Numbered from the stretch's first letter, positions 44,007-54,402 are shown. The stretch is 64,000 nucleotides of DNA from Aquisalinus flavus (GCF_022559625.1 NZ_CP042288.1:208309-272308), one strand, 5' to 3'. Program-made: numbers and translations. Notes: a model not told the origin generated them from the letters alone.

Positions 44007-46520
44007 TCAGTCGTCAGACAGATCCATCACCGCATTCATCAGATAGATATGCGAGGCGCCGTTGGGGATGACATATTCATTCTGTCCCCAGAAGAACGGC
44101 CAGTCCTCACGATTCTCCGGCAGGTCCGGTTTCAGGATCAGAATGCCCGGCACCGTGCCGCCGGCGATGTAGGAAAAGTCCGCCCGGTTGGTGCCATAGG
44201 ACACTTTCTTCGACTGCGCCCCGACACCCGAGACGAGGGACAGATTATGCGCCGGGTGACGGCCGAAGATGAAGTCGACCGCGTCATAGATCTCGGCGGT
44301 GTCGACAAGACCCGGGAAGGTGCGGTGGATGTCATATTGCAGGATCGCGCCGTTGACGACGGTGCCGCTGCCAGCCCAGCCGCCCCTTGTGATCAGGACA
44401 CCGAAGGGATTGTCGGATGCGCTCTCTTCGCGCTCGGCGAGCCAGGCTTGTGAGGCGGTGCGAACCTCGGCGGCGTAGTCCTCCGGCATCATCGGCACGA
44501 TGGCGAGAGCCGATGTGCCAATTGCGGAGAAGAACTCCCCCTTGGCTTCATCCCAGTAGCGGTCAGCGGCCTCTGCATAGATGTCTTCGCCTGTTGTCAG
44601 CAGCAGTTCGGCAGCAGCGCGGAAGCGTTCGACCTCCAGCGGCCCGCCGGTGGTGTTGCCATGGCGGTAGAGGTCCGGCTCCCTGCCTTCCTCCTCGGCA
44701 AAGGTCTCGACGGCGATCGACAGCGCCTTGTCTGCCAGGTCGTCATTATATCCCTCCAGCGCGCGGGCAGCGGCGGCGAGCCCGGCGAGGGAGCCATAAT
44801 TGAGGGCGCTCGATTTCGAGGTGAACGCCCAGCGGTCGTCGAGCTTGCCGGAGCGCCCGCTACCAGCCTCGCCGGCAACCTCGTGCTCGCCGAGGCTGGC
44901 ATCATAGACGAGGTTGTCGGTCTTGGTCACACCGTCGCCAAGATGGGTGTACTGACCCAGATCCGGCTCGACGATGCCATGGATGGCGTGGCCGACGGCG
45001 TCGAACTGGGCGACCAGCTGCAACGTGCCATGCTCGATCTGCTGCAACAGGTCGGCCTTGCCGTCGGGGATATGCATTTCGACATGACGAATCTCCTGCT
45101 CAACCTGCGTCTGGTCGCGGGTGATGCCGAATTTGTCCCAGGTCGCAACAAGGCCGCGGATCGTGCCATACTGGCTCTGAGTCCGGATGTCGAAGTCACC
45201 CGCATCATACCAGCCGCCGACATTCAGGCCGGGAATATGTTCCAGTGGCTCGAAGGCTGTGTCGGTCGTCGGACCCTGGGCATAAAGGTCGTGGTGGATG
45301 TGATCGACGGGGGCCTGGAGGGCGTCATCCAGATGCGAGGCGCCATGCCAGACGCGATAGCCCTCATTGACGAACATGTGGTCCATCTGCGCCGGGAAGA
45401 AGACATCGAGGGTCGCATGCCACGTCGTGTCGTAGACGTCTTCCGCTATTGGGAAGGTGACCGTGCGCTGGCCGTCATAGTCGATGGCATAGAGGCCGGG
45501 CTCGGTGATCTCGCTGAAGTCGATCGTCGCATAGTCATAGCGCAGATAATCGCCCTATGGCTCGACCGCCGGTTCGAGCACGGCTGTGACGGAGCCGTCG
45601 GCGCCCATTTTCAGGATTGTGGCAGTGGCCGAGGCCGTGTCGTTTTCGTCCAGCTCCACGACGGCGATTTTCTGGCGGTCCGGTGTATAGCCGACCTGGG
45701 AGAAGGAGACGACCGGTTCACGCACGAAATCAGGGTCGCTGGCAACGTTGATGGTCCATTCCAGCACGCGGCCTTTCTTGCCTGAGGGCAGCAGCGAGCG
45801 GAACACATACCAGCCGTTCTGCGCCTGGTTGCGGCCATCATAGAGGGAGATATCGGTGGTCCCGGCACTGATGGTCACCTGATGGCTGTCATCGCCGGGG
45901 GCGAGTACGAAGGTCTTGGCCGTCGCGATGGCTTTCGGCTCGGCCCGTGTGCCCCAGGCCTCGTCCTGATAGGGCATCTCCATCGCGCTCGCGGCATAGG
46001 CCGGGAACAGGCCGGGCCTGCCATCGGCGAGATAGGGCTTGTCCCAATATTGCGACGGGATGAATTCGAGGTTGAAACCGGCCTTGCCCTCCAGTTCCTT
46101 CGGCAGGGCCTTGGGCAGGGTGACGCTGATTACGACCGCGTCGCCTTTGGTCTCTGAACGGATCGTATAGGAAAAATCGTACTCGTCATAATTGAGGGTT
46201 GCGGTGATGACGCCGTCTTCCTCGTTCACCTCACGCTCGACGAACAGGCCGATCGGGTCCCACTGGCCGGGCGTTGCCGAGAGGCGGACATCGCCATTGG
46301 TCGCGGTGCGGATGCCGTGCTGCACGATCTCGACGCCGGAAATCTTCGAATCCGAAAACAGGCTGTCATAATAATTTGAGAAGACGAGGACATTGGCACC
46401 CGGCTTGGCGTAATAGCCGTCTTCGGTCAGTGCCATGTCCTGCGCGCTGGCGGTGGTGAGAGCGCCGGCGGCGGCATAGGCAGCGGCGCAGGCAAACAGG
46501 CGTAATCCCTTGATGGTCAT
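44007..46520 (-). pseudogene. Secreted glycoside hydrolase family 9 (endoglucanase-like), interrupted by one in-frame TAG
   Basis: A frame of 838 codons from ATG 46520 (GGAAGGAAATCAAC upstream), broken only by TAG at 45555-45557 (codon 322). A signal peptide (LRLFACAAAYAAAGALTTAS) and a beta-rich N-terminal part ending in an Ig-like FSQVGYTPDRQKIAVV domain precede the stop. After it comes GDYLRYDYATIDFSEI, which continues the Ig-like/linker domain, then the GH9 (alpha/alpha)6 domain with NVGGWYDAGDFDIRTQSQ (catalytic Asp439 and Asp442 by full-length count) and NEYVIPNGASHIYLMNAV with the likely general acid Glu815. A change of TGG to TAG would restore EPWGDYLRYDY. GH9 enzymes cleave beta-1,4-glucans. 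Without readthrough only a 321-residue non-catalytic product is made. Confidence 0.9.
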
Positions 46521-46615
46521 GTTGATTTCCTTCCCTGTGGCTTTTGATTCTTGTTTTGGTGAGCGCTAACATAGCATGCGCGCGCCCCAAGGGCCACTGG
46601 GAAGCGCGGGGGGCG

Positions 46616-47752
46616 CTACATCTGCTTCAGGGTCGACAGCATGGCGTCGAGCGCCGCACCGCCGAGGCGGGCGCAGCGGGCGGGAGACCAGCCATACTCC
46701 GGGTCCGGCGTTTCGACCGTGTCCTTGAACGGCATCTCCAAGGTCATGGCGAGGCAGCCGAAGGTCTTTGCCATATAATTCGTACAGATCGACAGGTCCG
46801 CACTGCCCGGTGCGCCTACCGGATAGCCGACCTTGGTCTGGAAGTCGGGGCTCGCCGCGACATAGGCGTTTTTGAAATGGTCGAGCAGCATCTGGTCGCG
46901 ATTGCTCCAGCCCTCGATGCCTTCGGCGCCCGCGATGAAATTATAGGGCAGGGCTTCATCCCCGTGGACATCTAAAGAGAGATCGACGCCCGTTTCCTTC
47001 ATTTTTTCCAGCACATGATAGACTTCCGGGCTTTTCTCGAGGCTGGCCTTGTCCCATTCGCGGTTGAGATTGGTGCCGACCGCATTGGTGCGCAGATGGC
47101 CGCGGCGCGCGCCGTCCGGGTTCATGTTCGGCACGACATAGAAGACGACTTGGTCGAGCAGGGTGCGGGCGACCGGGTCAGCCTCGTCGAGCAGACGGTC
47201 GAGGAAGCCTTCCATCCACCATTCAGCCATGGTCTCGCCCGGATGCTGGCGGGCATCGACCCAGAAGACCTTCTTGCCGTCTCCGGGCTCGCCGATGGTA
47301 AGCAAATCCATATCCTGCCCGTCGAGGGTCTGGCCGAGGACGGAGGCGTGGCAGCGGTCCGACAGGGCTGCGGAGGCGATCAGGTCGGCATGGCGCTCCA
47401 TGGAATAGGGCGCGAAATAGGCGTAATAGACCGAATTCAGCCCTGGCGTATGGTTGATGACCAGCTTGCCATCCTTATACGCCGTATCGACGCGAAACCA
47501 TGTTTCGCGGTCATAGGAGGCAACGGCGCGATAGTCCGGCCAGCCCTGCGGATAGGCGGCGCTCGCCGCGTTCTCAATGGTCATGGTGCAGGGCACGGCC
47601 TCGGCGCCGGTCAGGCGGAAATAGAACCATTGATAGAAATCGGACTGGTGGTCCTTGCGGATTTCAAGGCGAATATCGCTCGCGTCATCGCAAGATTTGC
47701 AGATGATGTTCCCGCCATCGAAATTGCTGGAGATGAAGAGTTTTTCCGGCAT
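46616..47752 (-). CDS. M14-family zinc carboxypeptidase (cytosolic-carboxypeptidase-like)
   Basis: 378 residues without a signal peptide. An N-terminal beta domain (FISSNFDGGNI, QWFYFRLTGAEA) typical of the CCP/AGBL group precedes the peptidase: zinc ligands His170 and Glu173 in ARQHPGETMAEW, His263 in LDVHGDEALPY, and catalytic Glu339 in LEMPFKDT. Bacterial members trim C-terminal residues of peptides or proteins in the cytoplasm; the target is unknown. AAGGAGCGGTC precedes the ATG. Confidence 0.92.
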   Translation of the reverse strand: MPEKLFISSNFDGGNIICKSCDDASDIRLEIRKDHQSDFYQWFYFRLTGAEAVPCTMTIENAASAAYPQGWPDYRAVASYDRETWFRVDTAYKDGKLVINHTPGLNSVYYAYFAPYSMERHADLIASAALSDRCHASVLGQTLDGQDMDLLTIGEPGDGKKVFWVDARQHPGETMAEWWMEGFLDRLLDEADPVARTLLDQVVFYVVPNMNPDGARRGHLRTNAVGTNLNREWDKASLEKSPEVYHVLEKMKETGVDLSLDVHGDEALPYNFIAGAEGIEGWSNRDQMLLDHFKNAYVAASPDFQTKVGYPVGAPGSADLSICTNYMAKTFGCLAMTLEMPFKDTVETPDPEYGWSPARCARLGGAALDAMLSTLKQM

Positions 47753-47839
47753 GACCGCTCCTTGAAGCTTCTACGTCTCGTGCGGGATAGGTAGGCCGTG
47801 TGCCGGGCCATGGCAACCGGGCAACCGGGTGGGTAACCA

Positions 47840-48727
47840 TCAGGCAGCCTGCATCTTCCTGATGTCTCGGGCCGGCGGAGCGCCGAACAGCCGTGCATAG
47901 TCGCGACTGAACTGCGCCGCACTTTCATAGCCGACACGGAAGGCGGCGCCGGATGCAGTGACGCCGTCCGCCAGCATGAGACGGCGTGCTTCGTTCAGGC
48001 GCAGGCGCTTCTGGTACTGAATAGGGGAGACGCCGGTCAAGGCCTTGAAGTGGTGGTGGAAGGACGAGATACTCATATTGGCCGCCGACGCCAACGTCTC
48101 TACACTGAGCGCCTCGTTGAAGTTTTCCTTGATCAGGAGAACCGAGGCAGACAGGCGCTGCAGCATGCTGCCCTTGATGACCAGCGCGGCAATGTCGTGG
48201 CCCTGCGGACTTTTCAGCAGGCGATAATGGATTTCCCGCGTGATCAGCGGTCCCAGGGTTGCGGCGTCTTCCGGCGTCTGCGTCAGACGGGAAAGGCGCA
48301 GGACCGCGTCGGCAAGGGCCTCGCCGGCCTGGCCGATGACGATGCCGGAAGGTGACGGCAGGTCCGGTCCGGGGGCTTGCAGGCCTGCGGCAAGCTCCGT
48401 CAGGATCGCGCGGTCGAGATCGATCTTGATACAGAGATAGGGTTCTTGCGGCCCGGCCTCGACGACGCAGCCGGTCACCGGCATGTCTATGGAAGCAACG
48501 AGGAGGTCGCCCCCGCCATAGCTGAAAAGCCGATCGCCTGCGCGGATTTCCTTTCGACCGCTGACGATCAGGCACAGGCACGGGTCATAGACACTCGGCA
48601 TGGACTGGCCTGACTCCGTCGCCTTGTAACAGGAAAGACCGGCGACACCGGTTTGCTGCTCGCTCAGGCCGTCAGAGAAACCGGCAAAAAGGCTCGCGAG
48701 CTCCCGAGTTTGCTGATGCGTGATCAT
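47840..48727 (-). CDS. AraC-family transcriptional regulator
   Basis: 295 residues from ATG 48727 (AGAGAGGATTCTTCTC upstream). The N-terminal half (YDPCLCLIVSGRKEIRAGDR, PEDAATLGPLITREIHYRLL) is the AraC_N type also found in YqhC; the C-terminal half has two helix-turn-helix motifs (VETLASAANMSISSFHHHFK, FRVGYESAAQFSRDYARLFG). It is divergent from two SDR genes with 168 bp between, so it probably regulates them, as YqhC does for an aldehyde reductase. That target is inferred from position. Confidence 0.9.
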   Translation of the reverse strand: MITHQQTRELASLFAGFSDGLSEQQTGVAGLSCYKATESGQSMPSVYDPCLCLIVSGRKEIRAGDRLFSYGGGDLLVASIDMPVTGCVVEAGPQEPYLCIKIDLDRAILTELAAGLQAPGPDLPSPSGIVIGQAGEALADAVLRLSRLTQTPEDAATLGPLITREIHYRLLKSPQGHDIAALVIKGSMLQRLSASVLLIKENFNEALSVETLASAANMSISSFHHHFKALTGVSPIQYQKRLRLNEARRLMLADGVTASGAAFRVGYESAAQFSRDYARLFGAPPARDIRKMQAA

Positions 48728-48895
48728 GAGAAGAATCCTCTCTTTGACTGGGCTTTTATAGCGGCTTTGCTTCACCGGCAACAGGGCTTGCGCCGCACAT
48801 TTGCAGGATCGTGCAAGAATGCCGGATTTCTGTCAGTTACCGGGCGGGTCCTCGTTGACTAGGGTTTGTCCATCGAAACAGAAATGGAGCTAACC

Positions 48896-49630
48896 ATGCA
48901 AAACGTAGAGAACAAGGTTGTGATCATCACCGGCGCGAGCAGCGGGATCGGCGAGGCCACGGCCAGACTGCTTGCGGGCACGGGGGCGAAACTCGTGCTC
49001 GCAGCCCGGCGTGAAGACCGGCTGGCGGGGCTTGCCGACGAGATCGCGACCGCAGGCGGGGAGGTGGTCTTCAAGACATGCGATGTGCGCGATGCCGCTC
49101 AGGTTCACGCGGTGGTCAACCTGGCCATCGAAGCCTTCGGCCGGGTAGACGTGATGTTCAACAATGCCGGGATCATGCCACTGGCGCCGATGAGCGCGCT
49201 CAGGACCGATGAGTGGAACGACATCATCGACATCAACATCAAGGGCGTCCTGAACGGCATCGCGGCTGTGCTGCCGGTCATGGAAGACCAGGGTGGCGGC
49301 CAGATCATCAATACGGCCTCCGTTGCCGCGCACGCCGTCGCCCCGACGGCGGCGGTCTATTGCGCCAGTAAATATGCCGTCCGCGCCCTGTCAGAGGGAT
49401 TGCGTCAGGAGAGCAGGTCTGTCCGCGTGACGCTCATCTCGCCGGGCGTGACCACAACCGAGCTTGGTCATGACATCACCGACGACACGGCCAAGGAGTT
49501 TCTGCGCCAGCTTCGCGAGGATTCCCTCGATCCGATGGCGATCGCCCGCGGCGTTCTCTTCGCCATTTCGCAGCCGGATGATGTGGATACGAACGAAATC
49601 ATCATCCGTCCCAGAACAAGCGCAATCTAA
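48896..49630 (+). CDS. Short-chain dehydrogenase/reductase
   Basis: 244 residues from ATG 48896, with ATGGAGCTAACC upstream. Classical SDR: TGASSGIG cofactor loop (12-19), NNAG (89-92), Ser142 and the catalytic Tyr155/Lys159 in AVYCASKYAV. The Arg residues after strand 2 (AARRED) favour NADP(H). Cytoplasmic. It starts 168 bp from the divergent AraC regulator and is followed 26 bp later by a second SDR. The substrate is unknown; aldehyde or ketone reduction is likely. Confidence 0.93.
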   Translation: MQNVENKVVIITGASSGIGEATARLLAGTGAKLVLAARREDRLAGLADEIATAGGEVVFKTCDVRDAAQVHAVVNLAIEAFGRVDVMFNNAGIMPLAPMSALRTDEWNDIIDINIKGVLNGIAAVLPVMEDQGGGQIINTASVAAHAVAPTAAVYCASKYAVRALSEGLRQESRSVRVTLISPGVTTTELGHDITDDTAKEFLRQLREDSLDPMAIARGVLFAISQPDDVDTNEIIIRPRTSAI

Positions 49631-49656
49631 CATCGAAATACCCAAGGAGGATAACT

Positions 49657-50409
49657 ATGAGCATTGCACTGATTACCGGCGGCAGCCGCGGCCTTGGTCG
49701 CAGCATGGCCGAGCATCTGGCCGGCAAGGGTCACGATATCATTCTGACCTATCATTCCAACGCCGAGGCGGCGGAAGAGGTCGTTACAACGATCGAACAG
49801 AAAGGCCGCAAGGCTGTCGCCCTGCAGCTCAACACCGGTGATGCGGCGAGTTTCGACGAATTCGCCGCACAGGTCGGTGACAGCCTGCAGGCAATTTGGG
49901 ATCGTGCGGATTTTGACATCCTGATCAACAATGCCGGCATGGGCGTTCACGCACCCTTCATGGAGACGAGCGAGGCGCAGTTCGACCTGCTGATGAACGT
50001 GCATTTGAAGGGCCCGTTCATGCTGACCCAGACGCTGCTGCCGATGATGAAGGATGGCGGGCATGTCGTGAATATCTCCTCCGGTCTCGCACGGTTCTCC
50101 CTGCCGGGCTATGCCGCCTATGCGATGATGAAAGGGGGCATCGAGGTGATGACCCGCTATCTCGCCAAGGAACTGGGCGCACGGCAGATCCGCGTCAATA
50201 CGCTGGCGCCGGGCGCAATCGAGACCGATTTCGGCGGGGGTGCAGTGAGAGACAATGGGGAACTCAACGCCTTCGTCGCCAGCGTCACGGGCCTCGGCCG
50301 GGCCGGGCGGCCTGAGGATATCGGGGCTGCCATTGCGGCCCTCGTGTCCGGTGACCTGGACTGGGTCACCGGCCAGCGTATAGAGGCATCCGGTGGGATG
50401 TTCCTCTGA
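49657..50409 (+). CDS. Short-chain dehydrogenase/reductase
   Basis: 250 residues with a perfect AAGGAGGATAACT binding site. TGGSRGLG (7-14), NNAG (91-94), Ser141/Ser142, and Tyr155/Lys159 in GYAAYAMMKGGIEV are all present; the C-terminal WVTGQRIEASGGMFL is typical. It forms a two-gene unit with the SDR upstream and faces the amidase gene tail to tail with only two bases between the stops. The very strong binding site suggests high expression once the pair is induced. Confidence 0.93.
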   Translation: MSIALITGGSRGLGRSMAEHLAGKGHDIILTYHSNAEAAEEVVTTIEQKGRKAVALQLNTGDAASFDEFAAQVGDSLQAIWDRADFDILINNAGMGVHAPFMETSEAQFDLLMNVHLKGPFMLTQTLLPMMKDGGHVVNISSGLARFSLPGYAAYAMMKGGIEVMTRYLAKELGARQIRVNTLAPGAIETDFGGGAVRDNGELNAFVASVTGLGRAGRPEDIGAAIAALVSGDLDWVTGQRIEASGGMFL

Positions 50410-50411
50410 CG

Positions 50412-52232
50412 TCAGATGAAGGCGGCTGGGTGTTCATTGGAAACGCCCAGTTCGCGTTCGAGCGCTGCGCCGACCCGCACAATGGCATTCTCGCCGAAGA
50501 GCGGCCCCCAGATCGAGGTCGAGCGCGGCACCCGGAACGTCTCGCCGCTCTCGTCCGCAGGCTGGCCAAAGATCGTCCGTGTCGGGCGGTCGGCGAAACC
50601 GGCTTTTAGCGCAAGACAGGGATGACCGGTAAAGTTCGTCGCTGTCAGCGCGCCGCCGGCAAAGCTGGGACCGATCAGCGCGTCGATACCGTCGAAGGTG
50701 GCACCGACTTCGCGCATCACCCGGCGGCGCAGCCGGTCGAGCTGGATATAGTCGACGGCGGAATAGAAGCGCACGCCGCGCCACGAGTTCGGCCAGGCAT
50801 TGTCGTCCTGCCAGGTCAGCTCGTCGTCGCGGTTTTCCAGTGTCAGCTCGGCAAAGGCTGCAGCGGCTTCGGCAAGCACGATGGTGGTCAGGTCGCCATA
50901 GGGCAGGTCCGGCCAGGCGATTTCGCGCAAGCTCGCGCCGAGGCCGCGGGCCGCTTCCAGCGCCGCCTTGTCGACATCGTCGGCGTTTTCGTACCAGCCG
51001 GGCACAAAACCGATGGTCAGGCCGGACAGGTCGCTCGTGCCGTCATAGGCAAAATTGCTGCGCAGGCTCGAAGGGTCCGAGGCGTCATATCCGTTGATGA
51101 CGCTCATCACCGCCGCGGTATCCTCCGCATAACGGCAGATCGGGCCGATCTTGTCGAGCGACCAGCACAGCGCCATGGCGCCGCTGCGCGATACGCGCCC
51201 GAAAGTGGGGCGCAGGCCGGTTGTGCCGCAGCGCTCCGACGGGGAGACAATGGAGCCAAGCGTTTCCGTCCCGATAGAGAAGGCGCACAGGCCCGCTGCC
51301 GTTGCCGAGGCCGACCCGGCGGAGGAACCGGAAGAGCCTTCGTTCGGGTTCCACGGATTGCGGGTGACGCCGCCGAACCAGATGTCGCCATAGGCGATCG
51401 CCCCGGCGGTGGATTTGGCCAGATGCACCGCGCCGCCTTCCCTCAGCAGTCGTGTGACGGTGGCATCGTTCCCGGCGATGCGGTCCTTGTACGGTTCCGC
51501 GCCCCAGCTGGTGCGCACGCCGGCCGTGTCGATGATGTCCTTCATCACATAGGGGATGCCGTGCAGCGGTCCCTTGTCCGTGCCCGCCGCGAGCAGACGG
51601 TCGGCTTCATCGGCCTGTTGCAGCGCCAGTTCGGGCGTGACCGTGACGAAACATTCAAGCTGGCCGCCGAAGCGCTCGATCCGGTCAAGATAGAGTTCCG
51701 TCAGCCGGCGTGAGGTAATCGACCCGTCGCGCAACCAGCGCCCGAGCGACAGGGCCGAGGCGAAGGCGATTTCGCTATCCGTGGACGGAAGGCTTGTCGC
51801 TTCTGCTGCCGGGGAGAAGACTTCCTGCGCCGGCGGCTGCGGGCTGTCGGGCAGGCGCGGATCGAAGGTCAAGGCCGGGGAGAGGTCGTTCGGCATCGCC
51901 TGGGCGCGGATGCTGGCGATCAATTCCAGCTGGCTTTCGACGAAGCCGAGCATTTGCTCACGCTCTGCGCCGGTATAGTCGAGGCCGAGAACCTTTTCGG
52001 CTTGCGCCAACGTGTCGACCGTCAGACCGCCGGTCTCTGCTTCACCCTTGACCAGTCCTTGAGGAACGCCCTGCATCTGGCTGTCTCCCTTTGATGAGCC
52101 CTGGGACGATTGTTGCGAGCAGGCGCTGACCAGCGGGACGGTCAGGGCGCCAAGGGTTGCCTTGCGCAGGAAATCACGGCGCAGGTCACCATGCTGCGCA
52201 GCCGGTTTTTCGCGCTTGTCTTGTTCGGTCAT
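50412..52232 (-). CDS. Exported amidase (amidase signature family)
   Basis: 606 residues. The N-terminus has a Tat-like RRDFLRKATLG and a lipobox-like VSAC (Cys38), so it is probably a lipoprotein exported folded. A linker of about 110 residues precedes the amidase domain: Lys231 in YVMKDIID, the GSSGSSAGSASA loop (299-310) with the cis-Ser, and the nucleophile near Ser327 in GTETLGSIVSP. Family members hydrolyse amides of many kinds; the substrate is not evident. GGAGCCATCAG precedes the ATG. Confidence 0.9.
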   Translation of the reverse strand: MTEQDKREKPAAQHGDLRRDFLRKATLGALTVPLVSACSQQSSQGSSKGDSQMQGVPQGLVKGEAETGGLTVDTLAQAEKVLGLDYTGAEREQMLGFVESQLELIASIRAQAMPNDLSPALTFDPRLPDSPQPPAQEVFSPAAEATSLPSTDSEIAFASALSLGRWLRDGSITSRRLTELYLDRIERFGGQLECFVTVTPELALQQADEADRLLAAGTDKGPLHGIPYVMKDIIDTAGVRTSWGAEPYKDRIAGNDATVTRLLREGGAVHLAKSTAGAIAYGDIWFGGVTRNPWNPNEGSSGSSAGSASATAAGLCAFSIGTETLGSIVSPSERCGTTGLRPTFGRVSRSGAMALCWSLDKIGPICRYAEDTAAVMSVINGYDASDPSSLRSNFAYDGTSDLSGLTIGFVPGWYENADDVDKAALEAARGLGASLREIAWPDLPYGDLTTIVLAEAAAAFAELTLENRDDELTWQDDNAWPNSWRGVRFYSAVDYIQLDRLRRRVMREVGATFDGIDALIGPSFAGGALTATNFTGHPCLALKAGFADRPTRTIFGQPADESGETFRVPRSTSIWGPLFGENAIVRVGAALERELGVSNEHPAAFI

Positions 52233-52403
52233 CTGATGGCTCCTCGTCCCGACCCTCGTGTCATCCGGGCAAGGGTAAGCAGCCCGTGCGGCGCGTCAAG
52301 CTGCCGTTTGGCGACCGGATACAGTCCTGCTCAGCCCCGGCTTGATTCGAGGGCGCCAACCGGCCTAGTCTCGAAAGCAGGGGATATTTTGAGGGAGAGA
52401 ACC

Positions 52404-52922
52404 ATGAAAAACCCGGTATCAAAATTGCTGGCAGGCGCCGCTGCAGCCACCGTCCTGGCCGGCATGGCAATGGCGCAGGACCTGACGCTGGCAGATGATT
52501 CGCGTCTTGTCCGTTCAATCACGCTGGAAGAGCTGGAAGCGCTTGTTGCCGTGGCTGGCGACGAAATCATATCGACCGGCGAGAATGGTGCCGTGTCGGT
52601 CAACGCGGCGACGCCTGAGGGGCTCAACTATCGCATGATCGGTACAGTCTGTTCGGAAGACGGTGTGCCAAGCTGTAACGGGATCCACATGGTCGTCACC
52701 TATGCGGCGAGTGACCGGGTCGACGACGCTGTCGTCAATGCAGCGAGCAAACGCACTTTCGTCACCAGCGTCTGGCAGGAGGATGGCCAGCTTGGCATCA
52801 GCCGCTATCTCATCCTCGATGGCGGCCAGACGATGGAAAACATCAAGGTCAATTACGAGAATTTCCTCTCGGCGGTAGACGTCATCGTCCAGGACATCTG
52901 GCCGGATTATGCCGGCGAATAG
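52404..52922 (+). CDS. Secreted YbjN-domain protein
   Basis: 172 residues from ATG 52404 (GAGGGAGAGAACC upstream). A signal peptide (KLLAGAAAATVLAGMAMAQ) precedes a YbjN-like domain with ITLEELEALVAVAGDEI, then RTFVTSVWQEDGQLGISRYL and MENIKVNYENFLSAVDVIV. A Cys pair (VCSEDGVPSC) may be disulfide-bonded. YbjN proteins are of unclear function, with chaperone-like folds. Likely periplasmic. It is convergent with the SDR downstream. Confidence 0.8.
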   Translation: MKNPVSKLLAGAAAATVLAGMAMAQDLTLADDSRLVRSITLEELEALVAVAGDEIISTGENGAVSVNAATPEGLNYRMIGTVCSEDGVPSCNGIHMVVTYAASDRVDDAVVNAASKRTFVTSVWQEDGQLGISRYLILDGGQTMENIKVNYENFLSAVDVIVQDIWPDYAGE

Positions 52923-52961
52923 ACAAATCCCGGCGAACAAGTAGGCCAGCCTGGCCGGCGA

Positions 52962-53699
52962 TCAGGGCTCGATGCGCTTCCCGGCGTAGTCGAAACACCA
53001 GCCGCTGTCGTCGGCCGTCAATCGATTGATCACGGACAGCATCTCGCCGGTCGAATAATCCGGCGAGAACAGCTTGTTATCCGGCACGTTTTTCTGGAAC
53101 GGTTCGGACAGGCCGGTATCGACGGTGCCGGGATGCAGGCCGACGATCAGCGCCTGCCTGTTCTTGCGGGCGAGCTCGATCGACATGGTACGGATGATCT
53201 GGTTCAAGGCGGCCTTGGACGCGCGATAGCTGTGCCAGCCGCCGATCCTGTTATCGCCGATCGACCCGACCCGGGCCGAAAGCGCGGCGAGGGTGGATTT
53301 CCGGTCGCGGTCGAGAAGGGGCAGGAAGTGCTTCGCGGCGAGGGCGGGGGCGATCGTGTTGATGCGCAGCACCCGGGCCATCATCTCGGCCTCAAGGGCG
53401 CTGGTGGATTTTTCCGGCGCTATGTCGTCACCATGCAGAATACCCGTGGCGATGAGGCAGAGCTGGATCGGGCCGTCAATCGCCTGAGCTGCGGCGCGGA
53501 CCTGTTCCTCGTCGGTGATGTCGCAGCCGGTGAACCGGACCTTGCCGGAACTGGCGGCAGGCTTGCGTGACAAGGCGTGGACCCTGACGACAGCATCATG
53601 GGCAGCGAGCTGGTTGACGAAGGCAGAGCCGATACCGCCGCCGGCGCCGAAGACGACTGCGGTGATATCCTTCCCGAAACTCGACAGATCGACCGTCAT
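52962..53699 (-). CDS. SDR-family oxidoreductase (CsgA/C-factor-like)
   Basis: 245 residues. A glycine-rich loop VFGAGGGIGSAF (17-28), Asp60 in GCDITDEEQ, Ser141, and Tyr158/Lys162 in HSYRASKAALNQ are conserved; the ALIVGLHPGTVDTGLSEPFQ segment is typical of the CsgA-like SDR subgroup. AGGAGTGAGCA precedes the ATG. It begins three bases after the DUF2256 stop, so the two are probably cotranscribed from upstream. The substrate is unknown. Confidence 0.9.
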   Translation of the reverse strand: MTVDLSSFGKDITAVVFGAGGGIGSAFVNQLAAHDAVVRVHALSRKPAASSGKVRFTGCDITDEEQVRAAAQAIDGPIQLCLIATGILHGDDIAPEKSTSALEAEMMARVLRINTIAPALAAKHFLPLLDRDRKSTLAALSARVGSIGDNRIGGWHSYRASKAALNQIIRTMSIELARKNRQALIVGLHPGTVDTGLSEPFQKNVPDNKLFSPDYSTGEMLSVINRLTADDSGWCFDYAGKRIEP

Positions 53700-53702
53700 T
53701 GC

Positions 53703-53969
53703 TCACTCCTTGCTACTGGATCGTTTCAGCATTCTGTGGAAACGCTGAAACGACCCAGACTCCTCGTTTGTCGTGTTTCCTGACGGTGAACCGGTTTCCA
53801 CTTCACCGGGAAACGCTATAGATTTCGACTGGCGGCAGCGCTGGGAGCAATAGCGGACGCTGTCCCAGTCCCGTTCCCACTTCTTGCGCCAGGCGAATGG
53901 CAGGCCGCAGGCCGCGCAGGTCTTCTGCGGCAGGTCATACTTGCTCACCGTCTTGCCATTGCGTTTCAT
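53703..53969 (-). CDS. DUF2256 zinc-binding-like protein
   Basis: 88 residues from ATG 53969. The core [20 protein letters not shown] followed by [12 protein letters not shown] is the DUF2256 pattern with four Cys arranged as a small zinc knuckle. The usual domain is about 50 residues; here a polar tail of about 35 residues follows, rich in Ser, Gly and Arg, of no recognised meaning. Function unknown. It is upstream of the SDR by three bases. Confidence 0.82.
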   Translation of the reverse strand: MKRNGKTVSKYDLPQKTCAACGLPFAWRKKWERDWDSVRYCSQRCRQSKSIAFPGEVETGSPSGNTTNEESGSFQRFHRMLKRSSSKE

Positions 53970-54012
53970 GGCCGGAATATAGCCGGCGGCGGGATTGCGG
54001 AAAGGGAGCCTG

Positions 54013-54402
54013 TCAATCCGCCGCACACCCGGCGTCAGGACAGGAGCGATTGACGGCATCGAGCAGTTCTTCGTCGGTAAAAGGCTTGAACAGGACGGCG
54101 CAGGCATCGAGCACATCGGCGCGTGCCGAAACGGATTCCAGCGTGTGGCCCGGGCCGCCGCCGGACATGACGACCACCGGCAGGGTATTGCCCTGCGCGC
54201 GCAGGCTGGCGAGCACGTCGAGGCCGTCTTCTTCGCCCAGCCAGACATCGACGAGGGCACCGCAGAAATGTTGGCTCTTCAGCAGCGCCGCCGCTGCGGC
54301 ACCGGTCTCGACCCGTGTCGTGCGAAAGCCATTGCGTTCGAGGACGAAGGAAACTGCTTCGGCGACCGAAATGTCGTCTTCAATGATCAGGACTGACTTC
54401 AC
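54013..54402 (-). CDS. Single-domain response regulator
   Basis: 129 residues: one receiver domain with acidic pocket IIEDD, phospho-acceptor Asp52 in [12 protein letters not shown], Ser in [10 protein letters not shown] and Lys in [13 protein letters not shown]. There is no output domain, so it acts through protein contact or in a phosphorelay. Its start overlaps the upstream kinase stop by four bases (ATGA), making the kinase its likely partner. Confidence 0.92.
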   Translation of the reverse strand: MKSVLIIEDDISVAEAVSFVLERNGFRTTRVETGAAAAALLKSQHFCGALVDVWLGEEDGLDVLASLRAQGNTLPVVVMSGGGPGHTLESVSARADVLDACAVLFKPFTDEELLDAVNRSCPDAGCAAD

